A DNA stretch of 64,000 bases from Cedecea sp000277545 (GTDB lineage: Bacteria; Pseudomonadota; Gammaproteobacteria; Enterobacterales; Enterobacteriaceae): NCBI GenBank assembly GCA_050847315.1, contig CP193791.1; one strand, 5' to 3'. A program made the position numbers and the translations under genes. Under the pieces are notes generated by a model. It was given only the letters and a program-made list of their open reading frames with translations, searched no databases and was not told the DNA's origin. Shown piece by piece: positions 1-8,593 of the stretch (position 1 is its first letter; each line of letters starts with the position of its first letter).

Positions 1-46
1 GAGTAGTAATTTTTTTCGTCTATAAAATAATTGGAGCTCTGGTCTC
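1..46 (+). promoter_or_regulatory. 3' end of the S10 operon leader (partial)
   Basis: The window opens 46 bases before rpsJ. The stretch has a run of seven T at about 10-16, an AT-rich segment and a GGAG ribosome-binding site at 32-35. In E. coli the S10 leader binds L4, which causes attenuation at a U-run and blocks translation. The T-run here fits the end of that attenuator, but the hairpin lies outside the window, so this rests on position and homology. Confidence 0.55.
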
Positions 47-358
47 ATGCAGAACCAAAGAATCCGTATCCGCCTTAAAGCGTTTGATCATCGTCTGATC
101 GATCAATCAACTGCGGAAATCGTCGAGACTGCTAAGCGCACTGGTGCGCAAGTCCGTGGTCCGATCCCGCTGCCGACCCGCAAAGAGCGCTTTACCGTTC
201 TGATCTCCCCGCACGTCAACAAAGACGCGCGTGATCAGTACGAGATCCGCACTCACAAGCGTCTGGTTGACATCGTTGAGCCAACTGAGAAAACCGTTGA
301 TGCTCTGATGCGTCTGGATCTGGCTGCCGGTGTAGACGTGCAGATCAGCCTGGGTTAA
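47..358 (+). CDS. rpsJ: 30S ribosomal protein S10 (NusE)
   Basis: A 103-residue protein, the usual S10 length, beginning [11 protein letters not shown]10 sits in the head of the 30S subunit. As NusE it also pairs with NusB on boxA RNA in the rRNA antitermination complex, which links it to the rRNA operon in this window (boxA at 24491 and 26570). It is the first gene of the S10 operon, followed 31 bases later by rplC. The GGAG site before the ATG and full-length similarity support the start. Confidence 0.98.
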
Positions 359-389
359 TCAGGTCATTGACGATTGAGAGGTTGAAACA

Positions 390-1019
390 ATGATTGGTTT
401 AGTCGGTAAAAAAGTGGGTATGACCCGTATCTTCACTGAAGACGGCGTTTCTATCCCAGTAACCGTAATCGAAGTAGAAGCAAACCGTGTTACTCAGGTT
501 AAAGACCTGGCTAACGACGGCTACCGTGCTGTTCAGGTGACCACTGGTGCTAAAAAAGCTAACCGTGTAACCAAGCCGGAAGCTGGTCACTTCGCTAAAG
601 CTGGCGTTGAAGCTGGCCGTGGTCTGTGGGAATTCCGTCTTGCTGAAGGCGAAGAGTTCACCGTAGGTCAGGACATTAGCGTTGAACTGTTTGCTGACGT
701 TAAAAAAGTTGACGTAACCGGTACCTCTAAAGGTAAAGGTTTCGCAGGTACCGTTAAGCGCTGGAACTTCCGTACCCAGGACGCTACCCACGGTAACTCC
801 TTGTCTCACCGCGTTCCGGGTTCTATCGGTCAGAACCAGACTCCGGGCAAAGTGTTCAAAGGCAAGAAAATGGCAGGCCAGCTGGGTAACGAACGTGTCA
901 CTGTTCAGAGCCTGGACGTAGTACGTGTTGACGCTGAGCGCAACCTGCTGCTGGTGAAAGGTGCGGTCCCGGGTGCAACCGGTAGCGACCTGATCGTTAA
1001 ACCAGCTGTGAAGGCGTAA
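390..1019 (+). CDS. rplC: 50S ribosomal protein L3
   Basis: A 209-residue L3, full length. L3 binds near the 3' end of 23S rRNA early in assembly and reaches the peptidyl-transferase centre with a long loop. That loop is visible around residues 130-160, with GQNQTPG containing Gln150, the residue methylated by PrmB in E. coli. A GAGG ribosome-binding site precedes the ATG. rplD follows after 10 bases. Confidence 0.98.
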   Translation: MIGLVGKKVGMTRIFTEDGVSIPVTVIEVEANRVTQVKDLANDGYRAVQVTTGAKKANRVTKPEAGHFAKAGVEAGRGLWEFRLAEGEEFTVGQDISVELFADVKKVDVTGTSKGKGFAGTVKRWNFRTQDATHGNSLSHRVPGSIGQNQTPGKVFKGKKMAGQLGNERVTVQSLDVVRVDAERNLLLVKGAVPGATGSDLIVKPAVKA

Positions 1020-1029
1020 GGGGATAGCA

Positions 1030-1635
1030 ATGGAATTAGTATTGAAAGACGCGCAAAGCGCGCTGACTGTTTCCGAAACTACCTTCGGTCGTGACTTCAA
1101 CGAAGCGCTGGTACACCAGGTTGTTGTTGCTTATGCAGCAGGCGCCCGTCAGGGTACTCGTGCTCAGAAGACCCGTGCTGAAGTAACTGGTTCCGGCAAA
1201 AAGCCGTGGCGCCAGAAAGGTACCGGCCGTGCGCGTTCTGGTTCTATCAAGAGCCCGATCTGGCGTTCCGGTGGCGTAACCTTCGCTGCTCGCCCGCAGG
1301 ACCACAGTCAAAAAGTTAACAAAAAGATGTACCGCGGCGCGCTGAAAAGCATCCTGTCCGAACTGGTACGTCAGGATCGTCTGATCGTTGTTGAGCAGTT
1401 CTCTGTTGAAGCACCGAAAACCAAGCTGCTTGCTCAGAAACTGAAAGATATGGCTCTGGAAGATGTGCTGATCGTGACCGGTGAACTGGATGAGAATCTG
1501 TTCCTGGCTGCTCGTAACCTGCATAAGGTTGACGTGCGCGATGTAGCTGCAATCGACCCAGTTAGCCTGATCGCCTTCGACAAAGTCGTTATGACTGCGG
1601 AAGCAGTTAAGCAAGTTGAGGAGATGCTGGCATGA
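1030..1635 (+). CDS. rplD: 50S ribosomal protein L4, S10 operon autoregulator
   Basis: A 201-residue L4 beginning MELVLKDAQS. It has a globular domain and an extended basic loop at about residues 45-95 (GSGKKPWRQKGTGRAR) that lines the peptide exit tunnel. In enterobacteria L4 also represses its own operon at transcription and translation by binding the S10 leader. Its stop overlaps the rplW start by four bases (ATGA), suggesting translational coupling. Confidence 0.98.
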   Translation: MELVLKDAQSALTVSETTFGRDFNEALVHQVVVAYAAGARQGTRAQKTRAEVTGSGKKPWRQKGTGRARSGSIKSPIWRSGGVTFAARPQDHSQKVNKKMYRGALKSILSELVRQDRLIVVEQFSVEAPKTKLLAQKLKDMALEDVLIVTGELDENLFLAARNLHKVDVRDVAAIDPVSLIAFDKVVMTAEAVKQVEEMLA

Positions 1636-1934
1636 TCCGTGAAGAACGTCTGCTGAAAGTACTGCGCGCGCCGCACGTATCTGAAAAAGCGTCTACCGCG
1701 ATGGAAAAAACCAACACCATCGTACTCAAAGTTGCGACTGACGCGACCAAAGCAGAGATCGTTGCTGCTGTACAGAAGCTGTTCGAAGTTGAAGTAAAAG
1801 ACGTTAACACCCTGGTAGTTAAAGGGAAAACTAAACGTCACGGACAGCGTGTTGGTCGTCGTAGCGACTGGAAAAAAGCTTACGTCACCCTGAAGGAAGG
1901 CCAGAATCTGGACTTCGTCGGCGGCGCTGAGTAA
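1632..1934 (+). CDS. rplW: 50S ribosomal protein L23
   Basis: A 100-residue L23 beginning MIREERLLKV. L23 lies at the exit of the peptide tunnel and is the docking point for trigger factor and the signal recognition particle; the VSEK segment near residues 16-20 includes the trigger-factor contact glutamate known from E. coli. Its ATG overlaps the rplD stop. rplB follows after 17 bases with a strong GGAGGA site. Confidence 0.98.
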   Translation: MIREERLLKVLRAPHVSEKASTAMEKTNTIVLKVATDATKAEIVAAVQKLFEVEVKDVNTLVVKGKTKRHGQRVGRRSDWKKAYVTLKEGQNLDFVGGAE

Positions 1935-1951
1935 GTCGGAGGAGAAAGACA

Positions 1952-2773
1952 ATGGCAGTTGTTAAATGTAAACCGACATCTCCGGGTCGTCGCCACGTAG
2001 TTAAAGTGGTTAACCCTGAGCTGCACAAGGGCAAGCCTTTTGCTCCGTTGCTGGAAAAAAACAGCAAATCCGGTGGCCGTAACAACAATGGTCGTATCAC
2101 TACCCGTCATATCGGTGGTGGTCACAAGCAGGCATACCGTATTGTTGACTTTAAACGCAACAAAGATGGTATCCCGGCAGTTGTTGAACGTCTTGAGTAC
2201 GATCCGAACCGTTCCGCGAACATCGCGCTGGTTCTGTACAAAGATGGCGAACGCCGTTACATCCTGGCCCCTAAAGGCCTGAAAGCTGGCGACCAGATTC
2301 AGTCTGGCGTTGATGCTGCAATCAAAGCGGGTAACACCCTGCCGATGCGCAATATCCCGGTTGGTTCTACCGTTCATAACGTAGAAATGAAACCAGGTAA
2401 AGGCGGTCAGCTGGCTCGTTCCGCTGGTACCTACGTGCAGATCGTTGCTCGTGATGGTGCTTACGTTACCCTGCGCCTGCGCTCCGGTGAAATGCGTAAA
2501 GTCGAAGCTGACTGCCGCGCTACCCTGGGCGAAGTTGGCAACGCTGAGCATATGCTGCGCGTTCTGGGTAAAGCAGGTGCTGCTCGCTGGCGTGGTGTTC
2601 GTCCTACCGTTCGCGGTACCGCGATGAACCCAGTCGATCACCCACATGGTGGTGGTGAAGGTCGTAACTTTGGTAAGCACCCGGTATCCCCGTGGGGCGT
2701 TCAGACCAAAGGTAAGAAGACCCGCAGCAACAAGCGTACTGATAAATTTATCGTACGTCGCCGTAGCAAATAA
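1952..2773 (+). CDS. rplB: 50S ribosomal protein L2
   Basis: A 273-residue L2, the largest protein of the 50S core. It bridges the subunits and is needed for peptidyl-transferase activity. The conserved C-terminal stretch VDHPHGGGEG at about residues 226-235 includes the histidine linked to peptidyl-transferase activity (His229 in E. coli numbering). It is preceded by GGAGGAGAA and followed after 16 bases by rpsS. Confidence 0.98.
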   Translation: MAVVKCKPTSPGRRHVVKVVNPELHKGKPFAPLLEKNSKSGGRNNNGRITTRHIGGGHKQAYRIVDFKRNKDGIPAVVERLEYDPNRSANIALVLYKDGERRYILAPKGLKAGDQIQSGVDAAIKAGNTLPMRNIPVGSTVHNVEMKPGKGGQLARSAGTYVQIVARDGAYVTLRLRSGEMRKVEADCRATLGEVGNAEHMLRVLGKAGAARWRGVRPTVRGTAMNPVDHPHGGGEGRNFGKHPVSPWGVQTKGKKTRSNKRTDKFIVRRRSK

Positions 2774-2789
2774 TTTTAGAGGATAAGCC

Positions 2790-3068
2790 ATGCCACGTTC
2801 TCTCAAGAAAGGTCCTTTTATTGACCTGCACTTGCTGAAGAAGGTAGAGAAAGCGGTGGAAAGCGGTGACAAGAAGCCCCTGCGCACTTGGTCCCGTCGT
2901 TCAACGATCTTTCCTAACATGATCGGTTTGACCATCGCTGTCCATAATGGTCGTCAGCACGTTCCAGTCTTTGTTTCCGACGAAATGGTCGGTCACAAAC
3001 TGGGTGAATTCGCACCGACTCGTACTTATCGCGGCCACGCTGCTGATAAAAAAGCGAAGAAGAAATAA
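2790..3068 (+). CDS. rpsS: 30S ribosomal protein S19
   Basis: A 92-residue S19 beginning [10 protein letters not shown], full length. S19 binds the head of the 30S subunit with S13 and contacts the 50S bridge and the A-site tRNA. The lysine-rich C-terminus (DKKAKKK) is typical. A GAGG site precedes the start; rplV follows after 14 bases. Confidence 0.98.
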
Positions 3069-3082
3069 GGTAGGAGGAAGAG

Positions 3083-3415
3083 ATGGAAACTTTAGCTCAA
3101 CATCGCCATGCTCGTTCTTCTGCTCAGAAGGTTCGCCTTGTTGCTGACCTGATTCGCGGTAAGAAAGTGTCGCAGGCTCTGGATATTCTGACCTACACCA
3201 ATAAGAAAGCGGCTGTATTGGTTAAGAAAGTACTGGAATCTGCCATTGCTAACGCTGAACACAACGATGGCGCTGACATTGACGATCTGAAAGTCGCGAA
3301 AATCTTCGTAGACGAAGGCCCTAGCATGAAGCGCATTATGCCTCGTGCAAAAGGTCGTGCAGATCGCATCCTGAAGCGCACCAGCCACATTACTGTGGTT
3401 GTGTCCGATCGCTGA
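3083..3415 (+). CDS. rplV: 50S ribosomal protein L22
   Basis: A 110-residue L22 beginning METLAQHRHA. It contacts all 23S rRNA domains, and its beta-hairpin (about residues 80-100, MPRAKGRADRI) lines the narrowest part of the exit tunnel, where macrolide-resistance deletions fall in E. coli. The loop is intact here. AGGAGGAAG precedes the ATG, a very strong Shine-Dalgarno sequence. Confidence 0.98.
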   Translation: METLAQHRHARSSAQKVRLVADLIRGKKVSQALDILTYTNKKAAVLVKKVLESAIANAEHNDGADIDDLKVAKIFVDEGPSMKRIMPRAKGRADRILKRTSHITVVVSDR

Positions 3416-3432
3416 GACTCTGGAGACTAGCA

Positions 3433-4131
3433 ATGGGTCAGAAAGTACATCCTAATGGTATTCGCCTGGGTATTGTAAAACCATGGAACTCAACCTGGTT
3501 TGCGAACACCAAAGAATTCGCTGACAACCTGGACAGCGATTTTAAAGTACGTCAGTACCTGACTAAGGAACTGGCTAAGGCGTCTGTATCTCGTATCGTT
3601 ATCGAGCGTCCTGCTAAGAGCATCCGTGTGACCATTCACACCGCTCGCCCAGGTATCGTTATCGGTAAGAAAGGTGAAGACGTAGAAAAACTGCGCAAGG
3701 TCGTAGCGGATATCGCTGGCGTTCCTGCACAGATCAATATCGCCGAAGTTCGTAAACCTGAACTGGACGCAAAATTGGTTGCTGACAGCATCACTTCTCA
3801 GCTGGAGCGTCGTGTGATGTTCCGTCGTGCGATGAAGCGTGCTGTACAGAACGCAATGCGTCTGGGCGCTAAAGGTATCAAAGTTGAAGTTAGCGGCCGT
3901 CTGGGCGGCGCCGAGATCGCACGTACCGAATGGTACCGTGAAGGTCGCGTGCCGTTGCACACTCTGCGTGCTGACATCGACTACAACACCTCTGAAGCGC
4001 ACACCACTTATGGTGTAATCGGCGTTAAGGTATGGATCTTCAAAGGTGAGATCCTGGGTGGTATGGCTGCTGTTGAACAACCGGAACCGGCTGCTCAACC
4101 TAAAAAGCAGCAGCGTAAAGGCCGTAAGTAA
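3433..4131 (+). CDS. rpsC: 30S ribosomal protein S3
   Basis: A 232-residue S3 beginning MGQKVHPNGI. A KH RNA-binding domain (about residues 39-107, with the VIGKKGED loop) is followed by the C-terminal S3 domain and a Gln/Lys-rich tail. S3 forms the mRNA entry channel with S4 and S5 and takes part in mRNA unwinding. rplP follows after 12 bases. Confidence 0.98.
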   Translation: MGQKVHPNGIRLGIVKPWNSTWFANTKEFADNLDSDFKVRQYLTKELAKASVSRIVIERPAKSIRVTIHTARPGIVIGKKGEDVEKLRKVVADIAGVPAQINIAEVRKPELDAKLVADSITSQLERRVMFRRAMKRAVQNAMRLGAKGIKVEVSGRLGGAEIARTEWYREGRVPLHTLRADIDYNTSEAHTTYGVIGVKVWIFKGEILGGMAAVEQPEPAAQPKKQQRKGRK

Positions 4132-4143
4132 GGAGAGTCGCTG

Positions 4144-4554
4144 ATGTTACAACCAAAGCGTACAAAATTCCGTAAAGTGCACAAAGGCCGCAACCGTGGT
4201 CTGGCGCAGGGTACGGATGTTAGCTTCGGCACTTTCGGTCTGAAAGCTGTTGGCCGTGGTCGTCTGACTGCCCGTCAGATCGAAGCAGCACGTCGTGCAA
4301 TGACCCGTGCAGTTAAGCGTCAGGGTAAGATCTGGATCCGTGTATTCCCGGACAAACCGATCACCGAAAAGCCGCTTGAAGTGCGTATGGGTAAAGGTAA
4401 AGGTAACGTGGAGTATTGGGTTGCCTTGATCCAGCCAGGTAAAGTCCTGTATGAAATGGACGGCGTACCTGAAGAGCTGGCCCGTGAAGCCTTCAAGCTG
4501 GCAGCAGCAAAACTGCCTATCAAAACCACCTTTGTAACTAAGACGGTGATGTAA
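4144..4554 (+). CDS. rplP: 50S ribosomal protein L16
   Basis: A 136-residue L16 beginning MLQPKRTKFR. It organises the A-site region of 23S rRNA and contacts tRNA. Arg81, hydroxylated by RoxA (YcfD) in E. coli, falls in the conserved VRMGKGKG segment near residues 78-86. The stop TAA shares its last A with the rpmC ATG (TAATG), a stop-restart junction. Confidence 0.98.
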   Translation: MLQPKRTKFRKVHKGRNRGLAQGTDVSFGTFGLKAVGRGRLTARQIEAARRAMTRAVKRQGKIWIRVFPDKPITEKPLEVRMGKGKGNVEYWVALIQPGKVLYEMDGVPEELAREAFKLAAAKLPIKTTFVTKTVM

Positions 4555-4745
4555 TGAAAGCAAAAGAGCTGCGTGAAAAGAGCGTCGAAGAGCTGAACAC
4601 CGAGCTGCTGAACCTGTTGCGTGAGCAGTTCAATCTGCGCATGCAGGCTGCAAGTGGCCAGCTGCAACAGACTCACCTGCTGAAGCAGGTTCGTCGTGAT
4701 GTTGCACGTGTTAAGACTTTACTGACTCAGAAGGCGGGTGCGTAA
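4554..4745 (+). CDS. rpmC: 50S ribosomal protein L29
   Basis: A 63-residue, mostly helical L29 beginning MKAKELREKS. It lies next to L23 at the tunnel exit. Both ends use one-base TAATG junctions, with rplP before and rpsQ after, so the three genes are probably translationally coupled. Confidence 0.98.
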   Translation: MKAKELREKSVEELNTELLNLLREQFNLRMQAASGQLQQTHLLKQVRRDVARVKTLLTQKAGA

Positions 4746-4999
4746 TGACCGATAAAATCCGTACTCTGCAAGGTCGCGTTGTCAGCGACAAAATGGAGAA
4801 ATCCATTGTTGTTGCCATCGAACGTGTTGTGAAGCACCCGATCTACGGGAAATTCATCAAGCGTACGACCAAACTGCACGTACATGACGAGAACAACGAA
4901 TGCGGTATCGGTGACGTGGTTGAAATCCGCGAATGCCGTCCGCTGTCCAAGACTAAGTCCTGGACGCTGGTTCGCGTTGTAGAGAAAGCGGTTCTGTAA
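4745..4999 (+). CDS. rpsQ: 30S ribosomal protein S17
   Basis: An 84-residue S17 with an OB fold, beginning MTDKIRTLQG, the usual enterobacterial length. It binds the 5' domain of 16S rRNA early in assembly. It is the last gene of the S10 operon; a strong intrinsic terminator follows 21 bases after its stop. Confidence 0.98.
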   Translation: MTDKIRTLQGRVVSDKMEKSIVVAIERVVKHPIYGKFIKRTTKLHVHDENNECGIGDVVEIRECRPLSKTKSWTLVRVVEKAVL

Positions 5000-5020
5000 T
5001 ACAGTACCCTTTCTCAAACA

Positions 5021-5054
5021 AATAAACGGCTCAGCGATGAGCCGTTTATTTTTT
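5021..5054 (+). terminator. Intrinsic terminator of the S10 operon
   Basis: A perfect 13-bp stem (5021-5033 paired with 5038-5050) with a four-base loop (GCGA) runs into a T-run ending at 5054. It separates rpsQ from the spc promoter. Confidence 0.93.
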
Positions 5055-5061
5055 CTACCCA

Positions 5062-5090
5062 TATCCTGGAACCGGTGTTATAATGCCGCG
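5062..5090 (+). promoter_or_regulatory. spc operon promoter
   Basis: TATAAT at 5079-5084 is preceded by TG at 5076-5077, forming an extended -10. The -35 region is weak. A GC-rich discriminator (GCCGCGCC) follows, as expected of growth-rate-controlled promoters. The position matches the known E. coli spc promoter between rpsQ and rplN. Confidence 0.8.
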
Positions 5091-5165
5091 CCCTCGTTTA
5101 TGGGGCTTTTTAACGACCTGATTTCCAGGTCCCGAAGTAGTAGTTGACATTAGCGGAGCACTGAA

Positions 5166-5537
5166 ATGATCCAAGAACAGACTATGCTGACCGTGGCCGA
5201 CAACTCCGGCGCACGTCGCGTAATGTGTATCAAGGTTCTGGGTGGCTCGCACCGTCGCTACGCAGGCGTCGGCGACATCATCAAAATTACCATCAAGGAA
5301 GCAATTCCTCGCGGTAAGGTGAAGAAAGGCGATGTGCTGAAAGCGGTAGTGGTGCGCACCAAGAAGGGTGTTCGTCGCCCGGACGGTTCTGTCATTCGCT
5401 TCGATGGCAATGCATGCGTTATTTTAAATAATAACAGTGAGCAGCCAATCGGCACGCGTATTTTTGGGCCGGTAACTCGTGAACTGCGTAATGAGAAGTT
5501 CATGAAAATTATCTCTCTGGCACCAGAAGTACTCTAA
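5166..5537 (+). CDS. rplN: 50S ribosomal protein L14
   Basis: A 123-residue L14 beginning MIQEQTMLTV, full length, first gene of the spc operon. L14 forms inter-subunit bridges with 16S rRNA and is the docking site of the silencing factor RsfS. A GGAG site lies before the ATG. rplX follows after 10 bases. Confidence 0.98.
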   Translation: MIQEQTMLTVADNSGARRVMCIKVLGGSHRRYAGVGDIIKITIKEAIPRGKVKKGDVLKAVVVRTKKGVRRPDGSVIRFDGNACVILNNNSEQPIGTRIFGPVTRELRNEKFMKIISLAPEVL

Positions 5538-5547
5538 GGAGCGAATC

Positions 5548-5862
5548 ATGGCAGCGAAAATCCGTCGTGATGACGAAGTTATCGTGTTAACCGGTAAAGA
5601 TAAAGGTAAGCGCGGTAAAGTAAAAAATGTCCTGTCTTCCGGCAAGGTCATTGTTGAAGGTATCAACCTGGTTAAGAAACATCAGAAGCCGGTTCCGGCC
5701 CTGAACCAGCCAGGCGGCATCGTTGAAAAAGAAGCTGCAATTCAGGTTTCTAACGTTGCTCTCTTCAACGCGGCAACCGGCAAGGCTGACCGTGTAGGCT
5801 TTAGATTCGAAGACGGCAAAAAAGTCCGTTTCTTCAAGTCTAACAGCGAAACTATCAAGTAA
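5548..5862 (+). CDS. rplX: 50S ribosomal protein L24
   Basis: A 104-residue L24 with an N-terminal KOW motif (VIVLTGKDKGKRGKV, about residues 11-25). It is one of the two assembly-initiator proteins of the 50S subunit and later sits at the tunnel exit. It starts after AAGGAG and is followed 14 bases later by rplE. Confidence 0.98.
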   Translation: MAAKIRRDDEVIVLTGKDKGKRGKVKNVLSSGKVIVEGINLVKKHQKPVPALNQPGGIVEKEAAIQVSNVALFNAATGKADRVGFRFEDGKKVRFFKSNSETIK

Positions 5863-5876
5863 TTTGGAGTAGTACG

Positions 5877-6416
5877 ATGGCGAAACTGCATGATTACTAC
5901 AAAGACGAAGTAGTTAAGAAACTCATGACTGAGTTTAACTACAATTCTGTCATGCAAGTCCCTCGGGTCGAGAAGATCACCCTGAACATGGGTGTTGGTG
6001 AAGCGATCGCTGACAAGAAACTGCTGGATAACGCAGCAGCTGATCTGACAGCAATCTCCGGTCAAAAGCCGTTGATCACCAAAGCACGCAAATCTGTTGC
6101 AGGCTTCAAAATCCGTCAGGGCTATCCGATCGGCTGTAAAGTAACTCTGCGTGGCGAACGCATGTGGGAGTTCCTTGAGCGTCTGATCACTATTGCTGTA
6201 CCTCGTATCCGTGACTTCCGTGGCCTGTCCGCTAAGTCTTTCGACGGTCGTGGTAACTACAGCATGGGTGTCCGTGAGCAGATCATCTTCCCAGAAATCG
6301 ATTACGACAAAGTCGATCGCGTCCGTGGTTTGGATATTACCATTACCACTACTGCGAAATCTGATGATGAAGGCCGTGCTCTGCTGGCTGCCTTTGACTT
6401 CCCGTTCCGCAAGTAA
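5877..6416 (+). CDS. rplE: 50S ribosomal protein L5
   Basis: A 179-residue L5 beginning MAKLHDYYKD. It binds 5S rRNA with L18 and L25 in the central protuberance and contacts P-site tRNA. In E. coli, S8 represses the spc operon by binding mRNA around the start of this gene. I did not model that structure here. Confidence 0.98.
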   Translation: MAKLHDYYKDEVVKKLMTEFNYNSVMQVPRVEKITLNMGVGEAIADKKLLDNAAADLTAISGQKPLITKARKSVAGFKIRQGYPIGCKVTLRGERMWEFLERLITIAVPRIRDFRGLSAKSFDGRGNYSMGVREQIIFPEIDYDKVDRVRGLDITITTTAKSDDEGRALLAAFDFPFRK

Positions 6417-6430
6417 GGTAGGGTTACTTC

Positions 6431-6736
6431 ATGGCTAAGCAATCAATGAAAGCACGCGAAGTAAAGCGCGTTGCTTTGGCTGAAAAATTCTTCGCTAAAC
6501 GCGCAGAACTGAAAGCTATCATTTCTGATGTGAACGCGACCGACGAAGACCGTTGGAACGCTGTTCTCAAGCTGCAAACTCTGCCGCGTGATTCCAGCCC
6601 GTCCCGTCAGCGTAAACGCTGCCGCCAGACTGGTCGTCCACATGGTTATGTGGGCAAGTTCGGGTTGAGCCGTATCAAGTTACGTGAAGCCGCCATGCGC
6701 GGTGAAGTACCTGGCTTGAAAAAGGCTAGCTGGTAA
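6431..6736 (+). CDS. rpsN: 30S ribosomal protein S14 (zinc-independent form)
   Basis: A 101-residue S14 beginning MAKQSMKARE. It is the long form without the CxxC pairs of the short zinc-binding type; the conserved RDSSPSRQRKRCRQTGRPHG segment spans about residues 56-75. It assembles into the 30S head beside S3 and S10. A tail ending LKKASW is typical. Confidence 0.98.
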   Translation: MAKQSMKAREVKRVALAEKFFAKRAELKAIISDVNATDEDRWNAVLKLQTLPRDSSPSRQRKRCRQTGRPHGYVGKFGLSRIKLREAAMRGEVPGLKKASW

Positions 6737-6769
6737 TTGTCACCAATTGAATCACGGGAGTAGAGACAG

Positions 6770-7162
6770 ATGAGCATGCAAGATCCGATCGCGGATATGC
6801 TGACCCGTATCCGTAACGGTCAGGCCGCGAACAAAGTTGCGGTCACCATGCCTTCCTCCAAGCTGAAAGTGGCAATCGCCAACGTGCTGAAGGAAGAAGG
6901 TTATATTGAAGAATTTAAAATTGAAGGCGACATCAAGCCTGAACTGGAACTGACTCTTAAGTATTTCCAGGGCAAGGCTGTGGTAGAGAGCATTCAGCGA
7001 GTCAGCCGCCCAGGCCTGCGCATCTATAAGAAAAAAGATGAGCTGCCTAAAGTTATGGCCGGCATGGGTATTGCTGTCGTTTCTACCTCTAAAGGTGTTA
7101 TGACTGATCGTGCAGCGCGCCAGGCTGGTCTTGGTGGCGAAATTATCTGCTACGTAGCGTAA
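6770..7162 (+). CDS. rpsH: 30S ribosomal protein S8, spc operon repressor
   Basis: A 130-residue S8 beginning MSMQDPIADM. It binds the central domain of 16S rRNA. In E. coli it is also the translational repressor of the spc operon. The C-terminal STSKGVMTDRAAR motif (about residues 105-117) is the conserved RNA-binding segment. It starts after GGGAG. Confidence 0.98.
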   Translation: MSMQDPIADMLTRIRNGQAANKVAVTMPSSKLKVAIANVLKEEGYIEEFKIEGDIKPELELTLKYFQGKAVVESIQRVSRPGLRIYKKKDELPKVMAGMGIAVVSTSKGVMTDRAARQAGLGGEIICYVA

Positions 7163-7175
7163 TTGGAGGAATAAA

Positions 7176-7709
7176 ATGTCTCGTGTTGCTAAAGCACCGG
7201 TCGTTGTTCCTGCAGGCGTAGAGGTAAAACTCAACGGTCAGGTTATTTCGATCAAAGGTAAAAACGGCGAGCTGACTCGTACTATCAACGATGCTGTTGA
7301 AGTTAAACACGCTGAAAATGCTCTGACTTTCGCTCCGCGCGAAGGCTTTGCAAACGCGTGGGCCCAAGCGGGTACCACTCGTGCGCTGTTGAACGCAATG
7401 GTTGTCGGTGTTACCGAAGGCTTCACTAAGAAGCTGCAGCTGGTTGGTGTAGGTTATCGTGCAGCCGTTAAAGGCGACGTGGTGAATTTAGCCCTGGGCT
7501 TCTCTCACCCTGTTGAGCATAAGCTGCCTGCGGGTATCACTGCTGAATGTCCGACTCAAACTGAAATCGTGCTGAAAGGCGCTGATAAGCAGATGATCGG
7601 TCAGGTTGCAGCTGATCTGCGCGCCTACCGTCGTCCTGAGCCTTACAAAGGCAAGGGTGTTCGTTACGCCGACGAAGTCGTGCGTACCAAAGAGGCTAAG
7701 AAGAAGTAA
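7176..7709 (+). CDS. rplF: 50S ribosomal protein L6
   Basis: A 177-residue L6 beginning MSRVAKAPVV, made of two repeated alpha/beta domains. It lies near the sarcin-ricin loop and the factor-binding site. The conserved RRPEPYKGKGVRY segment is at about residues 151-163. GGAGGA precedes the ATG; rplR follows after nine bases. Confidence 0.98.
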   Translation: MSRVAKAPVVVPAGVEVKLNGQVISIKGKNGELTRTINDAVEVKHAENALTFAPREGFANAWAQAGTTRALLNAMVVGVTEGFTKKLQLVGVGYRAAVKGDVVNLALGFSHPVEHKLPAGITAECPTQTEIVLKGADKQMIGQVAADLRAYRRPEPYKGKGVRYADEVVRTKEAKKK

Positions 7710-7718
7710 GGTAACACT

Positions 7719-8072
7719 ATGGATAAGAAATCTGCTCGTATCCGTCGTGCGACCCGCGCACGTCACAAGCTCAAAGAGCTGGGTGCAACTCGCCTGGTGG
7801 TACATCGTACCCCGCGTCATATTTACGCACAGGTAATTGCTCCAAATGGTTCTGAAGTTCTGGTAGCTGCATCTACTGTAGAAAAAGCTATCACTGAGCA
7901 ACTGAAGTACACTGGAAACAAAGACGCCGCTGCAGCTGTAGGTAAAGCTGTTGCTGAGCGCGCTCTGGAAAAAGGCATCACCGTTGTTGCTTTTGACCGT
8001 GCTGGTTTCCAATATCATGGTCGTGTCCAGGCACTGGCAGATGCTGCCCGTGAAGCTGGCCTTCAGTTCTAA
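7719..8072 (+). CDS. rplR: 50S ribosomal protein L18
   Basis: A 117-residue L18 beginning MDKKSARIRR. Its basic N-terminal tail and globular domain bind 5S rRNA with L5, so its RNA partners are the two 5S genes near 29.7-30.1 kb. The C-terminal FDRAGFQYHGRV motif (about residues 91-102) is conserved. Confidence 0.98.
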   Translation: MDKKSARIRRATRARHKLKELGATRLVVHRTPRHIYAQVIAPNGSEVLVAASTVEKAITEQLKYTGNKDAAAAVGKAVAERALEKGITVVAFDRAGFQYHGRVQALADAAREAGLQF

Positions 8073-8086
8073 GGTAGAGGTGTAAG

Positions 8087-8587
8087 ATGTCTCACATCGA
8101 AAAACAAGCTGGCGAACTGCAGGAAAAGCTGATCGCGGTAAATCGCGTATCTAAAACCGTTAAAGGCGGTCGTATTTTCTCCTTCACTGCTCTGACAGTG
8201 GTAGGCGACGGTAACGGTCGTATTGGTTTTGGTTACGGTAAAGCGCGTGAAGTTCCAGCAGCGATCCAGAAAGCGATGGAAAAAGCCCGTCGCAACATGA
8301 TTAACGTCGCGCTGAACAGCGGCACCCTGCAGCACCCTGTTAAAGGCGTGCACACAGGTTCCCGCGTGTTCATGCAGCCGGCTTCCGAAGGTACCGGTAT
8401 CATCGCCGGTGGTGCAATGCGCGCCGTCCTGGAAGTCGCTGGTGTTCATAACGTCCTGGCTAAAGCGTATGGTTCCACTAACCCGATTAACGTGGTTCGT
8501 GCAACTATCGATGGCCTGGCGAATATGAAATCTCCAGAAATGGTCGCTGCCAAGCGTGGTAAATCCGTTGAAGAAATTCTGGGGTAA
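8087..8587 (+). CDS. rpsE: 30S ribosomal protein S5
   Basis: A 166-residue S5 beginning MSHIEKQAGE. An N-terminal double-stranded-RNA-binding-like domain with loop residues near 20-30 (VSKTVKGGRIF), where spectinomycin-resistance changes map in E. coli, is followed by a ribosomal fold domain. It takes part in decoding fidelity and mRNA entry. The spectinomycin loop appears wild type. Confidence 0.98.
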   Translation: MSHIEKQAGELQEKLIAVNRVSKTVKGGRIFSFTALTVVGDGNGRIGFGYGKAREVPAAIQKAMEKARRNMINVALNSGTLQHPVKGVHTGSRVFMQPASEGTGIIAGGAMRAVLEVAGVHNVLAKAYGSTNPINVVRATIDGLANMKSPEMVAAKRGKSVEEILG

Positions 8588-8593
8588 TTGACC

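Noticed and set aside
399..1614. Minus-strand frames of 233 and 192 codons opposite rplC and rplD
   Set aside because: Shadows caused by codon bias of highly expressed genes; no family resemblance.
1880..2935. A 351-codon minus-strand frame opposite rplB and rpsS
   Set aside because: It lies entirely opposite conserved ribosomal genes, has no ribosome-binding site and low-complexity Thr/Phe-rich composition.
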